The notes: generated from the letters alone by a model not told the origin. A stretch of DNA of 64,000 nucleotides from Euryodendron excelsum (GCA_033060915.1 CM065385.1:16512001-16576000); one strand, 5' to 3'; shown: positions 11,054 through 24,136, numbered from the stretch's first letter. Translations and numbers: made by a program.

Positions 11054-12555
11054 GTGCGTTTCCCTGAGGGAAAGGATATAACCATGGTACAACCTAGGGT
11101 AACTCTCCGTGAACGACATAAGCTAACAGAAGGATGTTTTTGCTTCCTTAGTATATTGAAGGAAGAGGGTGCGACTCAAACCGAGACAAAGCCTATACCA
11201 ATAGTAGATGAATTTCCAAATGTATTTCCAGAAGACCTACCTGGATTACCCCCAAATCGAGAAATAGAATTCGTAATTGAATTATACCCCAGAGTAGCTC
11301 CCATATCTATTACACCCTTTAGGATGGCACCGGCGGAACTCAAAGAATTGAAAATACAGTTGGATGAGTTATTAGAGAAAGGGTATATCCGCCCTAGCAC
11401 TTCACCATGGGAAGCACCGGTGTTATTTGTGAAAAGAAAAGATGGAACTCTCCAATTATGTGTGGACCATCAGCAGTTAAATAAGGTGACCATTAAGAAT
11501 AGATATCCCCTTCCAAGAATCAATGATTTGTTTGATCAACTCAGAGAAGCAACGTACTTTTGTAAGATTGATTTGAGGTCAGGATACTATTAGTTGAGAG
11601 TAAAAGAGTCTGACATTCCTAAAACCGCCTTTAGAACCCGTTACAGACATTTTGAATTTGTAGTGATGCCTTTTGGTTTAACTAATGCCCCTGCTGCCTT
11701 CATGGACATGATGAACAGAGTGTTTCGTGATCAGTTAGACCGTTTTGTAATTGTCTTTATTGATGACATCCTTATATACTCTCCAGATGGGCAAACCCAT
11801 AGGGAACACCTAAGTATAACTCTACAGATCTTAAGGAAACATCAGCTTTATGCCAAGCAAAGCAAGTGTGACTTTTGGATGAAAGAGGTGAAATTCTTAG
11901 GGCATGTAGTGTCAAGTGAGGGAATATCAGTAGACCCTACAAAAATAGAAGCAGTAATGGGTTGGAAGAAACCTTCTACTATCACTGAATTCAAAGGTTT
12001 CTAGGATTAGTAGGGTATTACCGAAGGTTCGTGGAAGGATTCTCTAAGATAGTAGGCCCTTTTACGCAACTAACCAGAAAAGGAGTGAGATTCGTGTGGA
12101 CGGACATGTGTGAAGAAGCATTTCAACAATCAATGGATAAATTGACCACAACCCCCATACTTACTTTTCTAGTTAGTGGGAAACCGTATGTGGAATATAC
12201 TGATGCCTCCCGTCGAGGGTTGGGATGTGTTCTAATGCAAGAAGGGAAGGTTGTAGCCTATGGGTCAAGGCAACTCAAAAAGCATGAAGAAAATTATCTT
12301 ACTCATGATTTAAAAATGGCTGCAGTAATTTTTGCCCTCAAAATTTGGAGATGTTATCTGTATGGAAAAAAGTTCGAGTTATTTACCGATCACAAGAGTC
12401 TTACGTATAGCACCACTTAAAAAGATTTAATTTAAGGCAAAGAAGATGGGTGGAGTACATGGAGGATTATGATTTCACCTTACAATATCACCCAGGTAAG
12501 GCCAATGTTGTAGCAAATGCCTTAAGTAGAAAGAATCAAGAAAATATGAGTAGTA
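11054..12555 (+). pseudogene. J reverse transcriptase and RNase H
   Basis: RT fingers and palm are easy to read: [15 protein letters not shown]-like [48 protein letters not shown] and the catalytic FIDDILIYS near 11755. A TAG at 11593 replaces the usual glutamine after the SGYY motif. A one-base frameshift at about 12000 separates RT from the RNase H domain ([14 protein letters not shown] near 12200; LFTDHKSL near 12385). Another frame change near 12415 precedes the [17 protein letters not shown] end of RNase H. Domain order and spacing are normal for Ty3/gypsy; the copy is dead through mutation rather than deletion. Confidence 0.92.
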
Positions 12556-14107
12556 TTGTGTTAGATAAATGGAACATTGTTCAATTGTTAGAATCCTATG
12601 AAGAATTAAGACACAAAGGGGAAGTACTATGTGGTCTCCAAATCCATCCCAAACACTAGAGGAAGTTAAACAAGCCCAGCAAGGGTGCCCGAAAGTATAG
12701 GAAATAAATGAAAAAGTAGAAAAAAGAAAAATTGATCTAGAATGGACTATAGGTGAGAAGGGCGAACTTCTATATAAGAGAAGGTACTTTGTAGTAAACA
12801 AGGACGAGTTGAAACAAAAGATACTATCAAAAGCACACATTTCTAAATTCACCATCCATCTAAGAAACACCAATATGTATCAGGATCTTAGGTGACAATA
12901 TTATTAGAAAGGAATGAAGAAAGATGTTGCAAAGTTTGTGGCACGTTGTCTCACTTGTCAGCAAGTAAAAGCAGAACACCAACGCCCGGGTGGATTATTG
13001 CAACCGTTACCAATTGCAGAATGGAAGTGGGAACAAGTCACCAAGGATTTTATCATGGGACTACCAAAGACCCGACAAGGTTATGATGTGATTTGGGTCA
13101 TTGTGGACTGATTGACAAAAATCACACACTTCTTACCTATAAAGTCAACTGACAATCTAAGTACCTTGAGTCAATTATATGTGAAAGAAATACTTAGATT
13201 GCATGGAGTACCCAAAATTATTGTGTCAGATCGAGATCCTAGATTTGCCTCGCTATTCTGGCAAAGTTTATAGAAAGCTCTAGGAACACAAATACACATG
13301 AGTACAGCATATCATCCGTAGACGGATGGCCAATCCGAGAGAACCAACCTAATCTTAGAAGACATGCTCCGTGCCTATGTCCTGGACTTCCAAGGAACCT
13401 GGAGTGATTATCTACCACTGATAGAGTTTACCTATAACAATAGTTATAAAGCTAACATAGAAATGTCCCTGTATGAAGCACTATATGGACGACCTTGTCG
13501 AGCAAGCAACTGTTGGTTAGAACTAGGAGACAAATTCTTGTATGGACAAGAGATCATTCGAGAGACCACAGAAAAAGTAAAAACAATATGGGAATGGCTT
13601 AAGACTACTCAAAGCAGACAAAAGAGTTATGCAGATTGACATAGGCGACCTTTGGAATTTTAGGTTGGTGAATGGGTACTTTTAAAGGTAATCCCATATA
13701 AAGGAGTGATCAGATTTGGCAAAAAGGTAAAACTTGCACCACGATTTATTGGACCTTTCTGTATCTCAAAAAGAATTGGGCAAGTAGCATATCGATTGGA
13801 ATTACCCCTACAATTAAATCAAATACACAATGTTTTTCATGTGTCTATGTTGAGGCAATATCACCCTGACCCTACTCATATAATTCAATGGAAAACTATT
13901 GAGGTACAGCTTGATCACTCGTATGACGAAAGGCCGTTTGTGATAGTGGATAATTAGATAAAAGACTTATGAAATAAAGAAATTTCTCCAGTTAAGGTAA
14001 TTTGGCAACATTAGGGGACAGAAGAAGCCACGTGGGAAGCAGAGTCGGATATCAGGACCTGATACCCTTACCTGTTTGAGACTAATTTCGAGGATGAAAT
14101 TTCCTAA
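12556..14107 (+). pseudogene. J integrase with C-terminal chromodomain
   Basis: Zinc-binding region ([13 protein letters not shown] near 12930), then the catalytic core with D in [10 protein letters not shown] (about 13045), D in IVSDRDPRF (about 13225) and E in GQSERTNLILEDML (about 13335). After the core come ALYGRPCRA and the GPY-type region (LAPRFIGPF, NVFHVSMLRQYHPDP). The tail resembles the degenerate chromodomain of Tekay/Del chromoviruses (ISPVKVIWQH, EEATWEAE). Stops interrupt the frame at several places, including TGA after IVD at 13109, TAG near 13275 and 13320, TGA near 13640 and TAG at 13956. The final TAA is at 14105. In the family the chromodomain steers insertion toward heterochromatin. 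Confidence 0.9.
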
Positions 14108-14119
14108 AGGAGGTAAGAC
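14106..14119 (+). other. J polypurine tract
   Basis: AAAGGAGGTAAGAC directly precedes the 3' LTR start at 14120. This is the plus-strand DNA primer position. The same tract occurs in H (complement at 17803-17820) and C (63113-63130). Confidence 0.85.
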
Positions 14120-16818
14120 TGTAACACCCCAAATTTTCTTGATTGTATTACATCCCTATTAAAAAGGTCAGAGATTTTTTTTTTATTTTCCCAATGAATA
14201 AGAAGGATGATCACCACAATTAAATTCCCACTAAAACAAAAATCGTCCTCACTCATTTTGACCATTTCTTCCTTGGACCAAAGAATCAAATGTCGAATCA
14301 CAAGAAACACCGATCTAAACCCTTACCTATGAACCAATCTATACTTGAACCGGTCCAAAACCTACCCAAACAGCCCACTGTAAGCAAGCACTAGTTTAAG
14401 CGACTACACACACATGCTAAGCTGGTTCACCCTCTTATTGAAGACAACTCATCACATTTTTTTTAAATCCCTATGTGAACCAACCCAAATCATTGTAACC
14501 ATAGTTGTTGAACCAACCCAAATCCTTATAACCATGCATTAACAAACATGAATAAACCAGTTCAATTATAGACCAAGGCTCCACTAACTCTTGATATGAC
14601 CGAACCCATGCAAAGGTGGATGGAACACTCATACACAGGCTTAGATTTATCTGATATAGCACCCTATGATCACAGATACACCGCCTTAGTGACATTATAA
14701 TGAGTTTGTGCCATTACCCGATACACCACCTTGCACTTCATGCACCATGACATCTGGCCTTGCACACACTCCATAAAATGTTGGAATGCTCCTATTTTCT
14801 ATAGATAATTTGAGCAACTTAGAGAGTTAGTCGGAAAACAATAAAACAACAACAAACCGAGACATAGAGTGAAGGAAGAAGAGTTAATTTCAGGTCGAGC
14901 GTCCCAGAGACAATCTAAGGTAAGAAACAACTCCTCTCCACCTCCTTCATGATAAACCCCGTCAAATAGAGGTGCACCCATGGCTGAAAACCCAGAAAAT
15001 CGAATAGAGAGAGAGAGAGAGAGTTTATTCTCGATACACTTGGCTTTGGCAAGAGAGATAGGGGTTGGGGGGCTGTTGCAGCGGCCATGGAGTTTCTCAA
15101 GGACACCTATAGGTGTCCCAAAGAAACCCAATGCCTTTGTACGTGCTCTGTCCAGCTCCTAGAAGGGGGTTTCACTGGAAAATCTACCCAGAAACATGGC
15201 TCCGGCCACCGACCACCATTAGCAACCGCACCACTTGGGATCGACTCGTCTTGGGGTCAAGAATAAAACTCATGAAGGACTCATCGTCAAACAATGGAAG
15301 GAAGATGACTGAAATGTTAGTTGCAGGTCTAAACTGTTAGGGTTCCGCCATGTAGTGGCTATTTCTGGCTCCGTCCAACCACCTCCGGCCACCGTTGGTC
15401 GAGCTCTGGCCATTGATGTGAAGCCCTAGATCTTACCAACACCTGGAGCTCACATGCATGGCCAGGAATACCAGCGGTTGGCCTGAAATCGAGCACGAAC
15501 GCACCCAAGTCGTAGTGGGAGGAAGAAGAAGGCTATGCTTTCCTCCCCCACGCGTGGCTGGTGGCGATTGTGGGCGCGTCCCACCATATTTGGCTCCAAA
15601 ATTTTTATGGTCATGCTAATTGCATCTAAATATCTTACCCTCAAAATTTCAGACCATGAGGACTTCCTTGTGAATTATCATGAATTTATTTCTATGTTTG
15701 GCATGGAAATTCATAGAAAATAAAGGAGATATGAAAACATTTTGGAATTTTACCAGAAAATCCCTAAAATATAGGGAACATAGATATAGAGAGTAGCCTT
15801 AGTAGCTAACCCGGATAAGAATTCCATATTATCTCCTATTCTGAGCCACCGGACAATTTTGTTCCTACCAAAGATGTGTACCACCCAAGATACTAACTAT
15901 TTATGACACCATACTACTAATTGTCTAACTTAGTAAAAATATATATGAAAAATAGATATCTAATTCTATGATATGAACATAAAACATTTGACGAATCGGA
16001 TGAAATCTTCTACACACACACTAGCAAGGTAGGAAACTATGCATTCCCTAAGATACATGCTTATTTTATTCTATATTAAATGTTCAGTTACATGCTTATT
16101 TGATTATGTCCCTTTCTACTCAAATGCTTGGTTTAAATACTAAAAGTTATATCCTGCTTTATTGCATGCTTTGCAAAAGTGCAATTCATGTATGATCGCA
16201 TCACTGGGGAGAAATAAGGGGGGAATAACCGGATAAATGAAAACCCTGGGTTTATATCATGGGTGACTACTGATCAACTGATATCGAGGCTACCACGAAT
16301 CAGTATTCATTAACTTGATATGGGCTAGATAATCGTGGGTGGGCCCTTACTAAACTTGAAGAGAAGGAGTGTCAAGGGTAGACCCACTAGGCTTGATAAT
16401 GCCCCAAGTAGGACATACCTTTAGGATCCTAGTGATCATAAAAAGAAACGGGTACATATGCATGTCATAGCATTACTTTACTGCACTGCATTTTAAACTT
16501 ATGTCTTATGGGGTCATGGTATTTCTACTGGGCTTCGCAGCTCACTCCTATCTTGTGGGACAATTTTTTAGAAAATGAGGCATCAGTTGGATTCCAAGAA
16601 AATGATTATAAGAAATGAACCACACGGTTTAGTTGAAAATTCTCTTTAATGTCTGGTTTGGATTGTACATAAAATAAAACAATGGATCTCAACTATAAGA
16701 ATAATGGTCTTCAGATGTAATAATCATTTTGGAAGTTTATAGATGATGTATCTTTAACTTTTAAACCCCTTGTCTTTATGTAGAGGGTAAAATGGGTCGT
16801 GACACACACACACACACA
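14120..16818 (+). repeat. J 3' LTR (2.7 kb)
   Basis: Starts TGTAACACCCC. It matches the 5' LTR with two visible differences in size: a short tandem duplication of CCAACCCAAATC sequence around 14480-14525, and about 80 extra bases at 16650-16730. It ends ...GGGTCGTGACA followed by a CA run. Most single-base differences from the 5' LTR are transitions. Confidence 0.9.
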
Positions 16819-16819
16819 C
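16802..16819. repeat. (CA)n microsatellite at the J 3' LTR terminus
   Basis: The 5' LTR of J ends in a single CA, but here CA is repeated about eight times before CTCTGTCTCT. This suggests growth of the terminal dinucleotide after insertion. Confidence 0.8.
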
Positions 16820-17802
16820 TCTGTCTCTCTCTATAGCAGCCACCAATGGCTAGCATGGATGCCAATGCCTAGCATGCACAAGACGGCAGTGCATGTACAA
16901 GAATTTGGTTGTGCATGGGGCACTTTCCTTTCCCAGTTTCCCTTTCTCTCTCTCCATCTCTCTTTCTCTTGGCCCCTTCTCTCTCTATATCACAATTGTT
17001 CTCACTCCCTCTCTATATAATAGCCTTCATTGGCCTAGAATGGGTCATGCTTGTCCGGCAAGGGGAGCAAGGTGTTTTAGTGGAGTGTTAGTTAATGTAA
17101 TTATGGTTAGTGTGTGTGAGAGTTATATATATAAACACTAACTATCTATCATAAGGTAATAATTTGGCCACAAATGTAGCCAAGGAGTGTATTTATCATG
17201 CACTCACCCAGCCATATAAGTTAATTGATGTATTAATAAATCTAATGCAAAACAAAGAAGACACTTCAGTCAGAAGTGGATGAATTTGGGACCTCAAACC
17301 TTAATAAAAAATTATTGTGAGACCAAAGACAGATAGCTATTGAAAAACTAACTGACTTAGACTCAAATTTCACCTGATTCCATTGCGGAATGAGAAAGCA
17401 AACTTAATCTAATATTTGGGAGAAATCGGGTACGAAATTCACTAGATGCAGCAACTTTTGTGGGCTCTCGAGAGATCAAATTTCCACAAAATAGAATTCT
17501 GAGAGCAATGGGAGATTAGGCTCGAAGAGTAGATAATTTTAGATACTTGATTCGTCAAAATCCTTTGAGAAACGAGAAAGAAAACCCAATTTAAAGTTAG
17601 TGTGAATTTTGGTGCGAATTTGTCAGGTATATTACATTTCGAGGCTTTTTCAGGAGATCGATTTTCCATGAAATTGAGTTCTAGACATAGGAATAGATCG
17701 GGTTTGAAAAGAACTTTATTTTAGACGTAGAATTCATATGGTTTGGGTTTCCCAATCTTAATAGGAATGTAATGCAGTCAAATAGAAATCGCGCGTATTA
17801 CA
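16819..17802 (-). repeat. H 3' LTR, upstream (U3) part
   Basis: Continuation of H's 3' LTR after J. It begins on the minus strand with TGTAATACGCGCG at 17802 and matches 47597-48349 (5' LTR) and 62200-63112 (element C). It includes a pyrimidine-rich tract around 16930-17010 and a TATATATATAA stretch near 17128. No coding is supported. Confidence 0.88.
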
Positions 17803-19713
17803 GTCTTACCTCCTTTAGAAAATTTTGTCCTCGACATTAGTCTTGAATGGGTGAGGGTACCTTGTTCTCATATCCGCTTCTGCTTCCCACGTTGCTTCTT
17901 CTTCCCTGTGGTGTTGCCATATTACCTTGACTAAGGGGATCTCTTTGTTTCTCAATACTCTTATTTGATGGTCCACTCTCTTACTCGGTCCCTCATTGTA
18001 GGAATGATTAGGTTATTATGTGATATTCTCCCATTGAATTATATGAGTAGGGTCAAGGTGGTATTGTCTCAGCATAGATATATGGAACACGTTGTGTATC
18101 TGATCCAATTCTGAAAGTAAATCTAGTCAGTATGCCACTTGCCTAATTTTCTCCAAAATACGGAAAGGCCCTATGGATCGAGGTGCAAGTTTTCTTTTCT
18201 TGCCAACACATATCACACCTTTATGGGGCATTACCTTTAAAAATACTTGGTCGCCAACTTGGAATTCTAAGGGTCGTCTACGTTGATTTGCATAACTCTT
18301 TTGTCGACTTTGGGCAATTCTAAGTCGTTCTTGTATGAGCCTTATCTTCTCTGTGGTTTCTTGAATGATCTCTGGTCTATATAAGAATTTATCGCCAGGT
18401 TCTAACTAACAATTTGGTGCTCGGCAAGGTCACCCATACAATGCTTAAAATGTCGCTAACTTAGTACTTGACTGATAATTGTTTTTATATGCAAATTCTC
18501 ATAAGGGTAAGTACTCACTCAAAACTCCTTTGAACATCCAAGTTACAATTTCTACATTACCTTTTAAGAACATTCCAGTGAAGCTCAATGAGTAAGTCAG
18601 TTTCAATCAATCTGATGATAATAATAGTAAGTCTCGGGGCCTAGTAAAATTTATAGAAAATCATGTTGGTATAATAACCAATTCTTATATACCTAATACC
18701 TGACCCTTCTCAGTATCGTGCCAAACGCTACCCTTGCCACTTTCAGGTTTCATAACCAATACCTCATAGGGTAATCTTTCCATAACTAACACCCTATAGG
18801 GATCATTATTCATAATCATTTCCATAATCAGGCCAACGGGTGCGTTTGTACATGTACTAATTAGTTCCATGACACATCACCCAAAACACATTCTAGCAAT
18901 TTCCAAAAATATGATTTTATCAGCAAATCAACGAGCATGATAATCAAGGATGTGCCGAAAGAAACTTAATAGTGTCAATAACAACGTAATCAGGAACTTA
19001 AACAATGAGCATAGATACTCAAAAGGAACGCAATTAAGGAATAGTAAGGATAACTCTTTTCAACGAGATATAAACAAAAGCATATTTGTTGAAACCCAGT
19101 ACCTTAGTGATCATCTAATTAAGGATGCTCCAAAATTGAGACACAGAATGAGGGTCTCTATCAAATACTATCTATTGGGTACTCCCATACAAATCTAACA
19201 ATCTCTAAACACTTTATTACGTCATCATAAAACACTGATTTTGTCAAATGATCAACAATCACTGATATAGGAGCACTAGCAATTCTTATTATGAGGTCCA
19301 CAGTTATATGATCCTGTTACCATTTTGCTAGGGCAAATTGTTGTAATAATCCTCTTGAGATGTTGGTGTTCATCCCTCATCCTTTCTTTCTAGAAATGAA
19401 ATTTTCTGAACTCACTCAAATTGTCCATGTAATATCCATCAAATGAATAATAACTTTATACCTCGATATTATTTTTGAATGACAATTGATCTTCTACACT
19501 TCGTTAAAATCGAGCCAATCAACTATAATCTATCCCCAAGGTATAAACGTTTAATAAATTTTTCATAGAGACACCAAATACTAAATTCCCTTCCACTATG
19601 CACTCTAATAATCTCTTCAAATATGAATTTTCCTAAACACCAAAATTTTTGTAAATATCTCTTGAAACAGTCAAGCTCTAAATATCTCACTTAGCCCCAT
19701 ATAAGACCTAATA
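17803..19713 (-). pseudogene. H internal region: integrase remnant only
   Basis: From 17803 upward the complement gives the polypurine tract, then pol tail motifs matching J and C (chromodomain-like EEATWEAE near 17890, NVFHVSM near 18080, ALYGRPC-like near 18430). A second, more decayed integrase part lies at about 19060-19380: GLLQQFALAKW, VIVDHLTKS, and a DRDP motif near 19140. Between about 18540 and 19060 I recognise nothing; an 82-codon frame on the plus strand at 18950-19198 matches no family known to me. Gag, protease and RT are absent. This is an internally deleted copy that could only have moved with outside enzymes. Confidence 0.75.
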
Positions 19714-19730
19714 CCTAGGCTCTGATACCA
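19714..19730 (-). other. H primer-binding site (tRNA-iMet)
   Basis: On the minus strand TGGTATCAGAGCCTAGG follows the 5' LTR end by a few bases. It is an exact complement of the initiator-Met tRNA 3' end over its first 12 bases, and fixes the LTR-internal boundary near 19736. Confidence 0.88.
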
Positions 19731-19735
19731 ACTTT

Positions 19736-21759
19736 AGTCATGACCCATTTCACTTTTTCAAGGTCAGGACAAGGGGGTTTAGGGCTTAAGGGTTAAAGAT
19801 AACAATATTTCATAAGCATAGATCTCAACATAATCTGAAAAGTCAGGTGTAATATTACAACACAAAAGAAAGCTAGTGAAACTACTATTTTCAAGTCTCA
19901 ATACAATTACATCCCAAAAGAGACAATTAACTCATATTCTCCCAAAGAGACAATATAGCAGTAGGACCCCTTTCCATTTCTCATTTCCTTGGAAAACTCG
20001 TTGATGCCTTAATTCCTGAAAAATGTCCCATAAGATAGGAGTGAGCTATGAAGCCCCATCGAAATTCCATGATTTTCACAATGCACAAGTTTAAATGCAA
20101 TGCAATAAAAGAAATACATCACATGCATATGTCCCTTATAGTTTCTTTTTATCATTACTAGGATCTTGCAGGTTTGTCTTGCCCGGGACAATTTAATCCG
20201 ATGGTTCACCCATGATACTCCTCCTTCATCAAATGTGAATCTCATTCAAGATCATCTAGCCCAATATCAAACCCAATGAAAGCTGACTCGTGGCAACCCC
20301 ATAATATAAACTCGGGGTCTTTCACATTCAGGTTATTCCTCCTTTATTTCTCCCTAGTGATGCAAGCAATCTCATAATGCAACTTTGAAAATATTATAGT
20401 AGAAATATATCAATAAAGTAGTTTAACAAAACATTTAATAGAACGGAAATGAGCATGTATTTTAGAGAATGTATAGTTTCCTACTTTTAGGATATTACCT
20501 GATTAGGTTGTCTTTGATTCACGTATTATTTGTTTGACAAAGAGCTGATACTTAGCCTTCTTGTTCGGTTAACAATAATTATAATAATTGCCCATTTTCT
20601 CGGTGTTCAAGGGTCGCAGTCTCACAATCAAATTAGCAGTGTTAAGTGAAGGGAATAATCACAATATAGTGGGTATTTGGTGGGATTAGTCCTTGGAATC
20701 TTTCTCGTCACCTGTTAGGAACGAAATTTCCTAGTGTCGGCACCGAAGGGGATTATCTAGCATTTATGCCGGGAGGTTCAGTGACTTGTACTCTCCTATT
20801 TCTAGGTTCCTCGTATTTTTTGAGGTGTCTCAGCAAAATTTTAGATTATTTCCTTTATTATTGTAATTTATATGATTTTCTTTATCAGAACACTATTTTT
20901 GATCAACAAAAAATCATATAAATATTAGAACATTCCAAAGAAATAGGGGGAGGCATGATTTGGTGTCGCCAACACACTATAAAGATTTCAGGTCGAGGAA
21001 ATATGGGACGCGCCCTTACGCACCACCAGCCACGTGTGGGGGAGGAAGGCATAGCCTTCTTCTTCCTCCATCGCGATTGGTGGGGCTTTCTGCCCATTAT
21101 TTGGCCATCCACTGTACCTCCTGGCCATGTATGTGTAACCTAGAGATAGGTAAGGACATGGGCTACACACTCATGCTCAGAGATTGGCCGGTGGTGGCTG
21201 GCCGTGGCCGTTCTAGTTCGAAAACCTCGTTACATGGTCGGAACCCTGGGTTCCAGACTTACAACTGGGTTTTTGACCGTCTTCCTCTATTTTTCTAGCA
21301 AAGTGCTCTTCATCAAACTTGTTCCTGACATCGAGATGAAGAAGTCCCAAGTGAACTCATCAGCAACGGTGGCTGGAGTTTTGGCCTGGGGACTATTTTT
21401 CCGCAATTTCTGCTTTGCAGGGCTATTCAAGTGCATGTACAAAGGTGTGAGGCCTCTCTTGGACTCCACGGAGGTCCAAGAGGAGTCTCATACTCCTATG
21501 GCAGGCCTCAGACCTTGCTTCCTATAGGGGTGGGGTTATGTGGGTGGAGGTTGTTGGTTCAAAGCAGGCATGATTTGCCTCAGTTTCCCTCACTCTCTTC
21601 GTCTCTCTCTCCCTCTCTTTATATTCTTTCTATATCTCTATCTAACTCTCTTTCTATAGTTTTTGTGTAGCCACCAAGTGGCTTGCATGGTACTTTTTTA
21701 GCATGCATAGTGGGTATATAGTTTAATGGGTTAGCAATTTTTTCTCTCGGCTCCTCTGC
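19736..21759 (-). repeat. H 5' LTR, downstream part
   Basis: Aligns with 3641-5966 from its end (AGTCATGACCC at 19736, decayed from TGTCACGACC) to the CTCTCGGCTCCTC stretch before 21760, where element K begins. Open frames here, such as 20960-21298, are LTR sequence and are not conserved in the other copies. Confidence 0.88.
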
Positions 21760-24130
21760 TGTGCCTTCATTTTTAGCACTCGAGAAAACTATACACAAGT
21801 GAAAAAAATACAGTACTCTCTCATTAGAACTCATCCTCCTAGAAGAATCAGTGCGACTAAGTTTGAATCTGAAATTGATTTTGAATAAGGGCTTTTGGAA
21901 AAAGTTTGGAGTCGCCATCTAACTTGATTAAGATGAGTTAGGCCACTTAAAACTAAGCACAATCCGAATATTACACTTAGTGTTTATGAAAAGATTTTGA
22001 AAAAATACTCAAGAGAGGATTTTTAAGAAAACAGGTTGTTTGGAAACCATTGAAAAAATTTAAGTCTTTTTTTAAAATAACTCCATTTTAGTCTTTGAAA
22101 ACAGTGATTCTAGATTCGAAAATTGGTTACGTGTAGGGAAGACGCATTAAGCAATCACCTACCACGCCTTTGCGATACCTACATGTCTATTCACTCTACG
22201 TTCACTCATTTGGAATTTTTGATTAATAAATGTCCAAAACTGTCCACTTTCGAAAATAAATTTTTAGAAAGAAGTTGACATGATGCATGATATGCAAGTG
22301 CAAGAATTTGATTTGAGTTTGAAAGTAGATTTGCAAATAACTTGATTTGATTTAAAAAAAAAATTGATTTGATTTTGAAATGGGTTTGAAAATATATATT
22401 TGATTTTTGAAAGAAAGTTTTAGAAATTGAAATTGGAGATTTAAAAATAGATTTTGGAATTAGAAAATTGAAATAGATCATGAAATTGGAAATTTGAAAA
22501 AAGTTATGGAATTAGAAACTTAAAAAAGGTTATGACCGCAACCATGAGAGTTGCCTACATATCCCTTTTTGGGAATCAGGTCAATCATAGTTCGGACAAA
22601 AGTTTGATTTAAAATAAACATGTTGAGTTTTTAAAAAGTTTAACTTAAAAAGGCTTGATTCTAAGGAGTTTGATTTGAAAAAGGGTATGATTTGAACTTT
22701 GAATAGAAGATTTGACATTGAACTGGGAATTGATTTTGATTTGAAAAGATAGAATTTGGAAGAAGAACTTGGACTTGTCTTTGAAAGATTGAGATTTGAA
22801 AACATCTTTGACTTGGATTGAAATTAGAAAACCATCTTGGTTGAGAAAGGAGTTTTAGAAAAGGGTTGAAACTTCTTAACTTAGGATCAGGGCTGAACTA
22901 GAGTTTAGCCATCCTAGGGTTTAGATTACCTAAGATTGGAACATGTAGTTGAATTGAAAAAGAGTTGATTTAGATTTTAGAAAGTTGGATTTAGAAAAGG
23001 TTCGAATTAGGAAAGTTGGATATATGGAAAATTTTGAAAAGATATTTGATTTGATTTAAAAACACTTGACTTGGAATAATTTGAAAAGTTAGAGTTTAGG
23101 AAAAGTTAGACTTTGGGAAGTTTTGAATTAGGAATGTTTCAAAATAAGAAAGTTTCATATTAGGAAAGTGCCAAATTAGGAAAGTTTTATTTTAGGAAAG
23201 TTTCGTTTTAGAAAAGTTTTATTTTAGGAAATATTTGAATTTAGAAAGGTTGGAATTAGTAAATGTTTGAATTAGGAAATATTTTATTCATATTACCTAA
23301 AGTTGAAGACTAGATTTTATTTTCAAAAATAGATGATTTGATTTAGTTTATAAAATTGGAGGATTTGATCTAGTTTCTTAAATAGGAAGATTTGATCTAG
23401 TTTTCTAATTTGAAAGATTGGATTTAACATAGAATTGGAATGGTTAAATTTTGAAAATCTAGGATTTGGAAACCTATGATTTTGGTGGAAAAAGAGATTT
23501 TGGAAGTCTAGGATTTGATGTAGGAAATAGAGGTTTTGGAAATATATGATTTGAAGCAAAAGAGGAAATTATGTTTTTGAGACAGAAAATTAGGGTTTCC
23601 TAACCATGGGATCTAAGGCTTCACTTGGACTCCATGAAAAGAGACATTTTGGAAAGTAGATCTTTTGAAGAGAGTTTATAGGAAGAAGACTTGAAGATAG
23701 TTTTTTGAAAGTGAATTTTTAAGAGAACTTTTGGAAATGAGTTTGAAAAGAGCTTTTTGGAAAATAGATTTTTAGACAGTGAATTTTTGGAGAAAGCTTT
23801 TAGAAAGTATTTTTAAAAGCAATTTTTGGAAAGGGGCTTGAATTTTTTGAAGACAAAATATATAGAAAATTCATTTTGACTCAAAATTTTCGATTTTTTT
23901 TTTTTAAGCAAAACGTTTAGGAAATTTGTTTTATCTTGAAACTTGAAAGATTTGATTTTTTTTCTTTGAAAGCAAAATATTTAGAAAATTTTTTTTGACT
24001 TAGAAAATTTATTTTGACTTGAAATTTGGAATCTTTTGAAGGGGAAAGTTTAGAAAAAAAAAACATTTGAAGTTGAGAGTTGAAATTTTTTGAAGAAATA
24101 GTGTAGAAAATTCATTCCAACTTAACACTT
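21760..24130 (-). repeat. K 3' LTR (about 2.4 kb)
   Basis: The low end reads TGTGCC...AGCACTCGAG, comparable with the complement of LTR D's end. It shares with D and B the GGAGTCGCCA(C/T)CTAACTTGATTAA block and the GGTTACGTGTAGGGAAGA block. From about 22300 to 23900 it is a long low-complexity tract of AGGAAAG/TTTGAATT motifs. The start at about 24130 (minus-strand TGTTAAGTTGG) is inferred from the purine-rich tract just outside it and is uncertain. Confidence 0.65.
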
Positions 24131-24136
24131 GAGATT

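Larger units (their letters stand above)
5967..16818 (+). mobile_element. Tekay/Del-type element J, complete but decayed, nested in H's 3' LTR
   Basis: Plus-strand element with two LTRs (5967-8538 and 14120-16818) in direct orientation, a tRNA-iMet-type primer site, an extra ORF, gag, protease, RT, RNase H, integrase with chromodomain, and a polypurine tract, in the normal order. The 3' LTR starts TGTAACACCCC; the 5' copy reads CATAACACCCT, so its terminal TG has decayed. The host LTR of H continues on both sides. The LTR copies differ mainly by transitions, and every coding domain carries stops or frameshifts, so it is old and inactive. LTR parts resemble H's LTR, so a Tekay element landed in the LTR of a relative. 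Confidence 0.9.

Noticed and set aside
18950..19198. 82-codon plus-strand frame in H's internal region as a host gene
   Set aside because: Its end overlaps decayed integrase on the minus strand, the composition is AT-driven, and no motif is recognised.
19714..19730. tRNA-Met-like sequence as a possible tRNA gene
   Set aside because: Only the short complement of the tRNA 3' end is present, at the LTR boundary; no cloverleaf follows. The same applies to 8544-8555, 40197-40214, 45688-45705 and 50813-50832.
20960..21527. Plus-strand frames of 107-112 codons
   Set aside because: They are antisense to H's 5' LTR, and the equivalent positions in the other LTR copies have stops.
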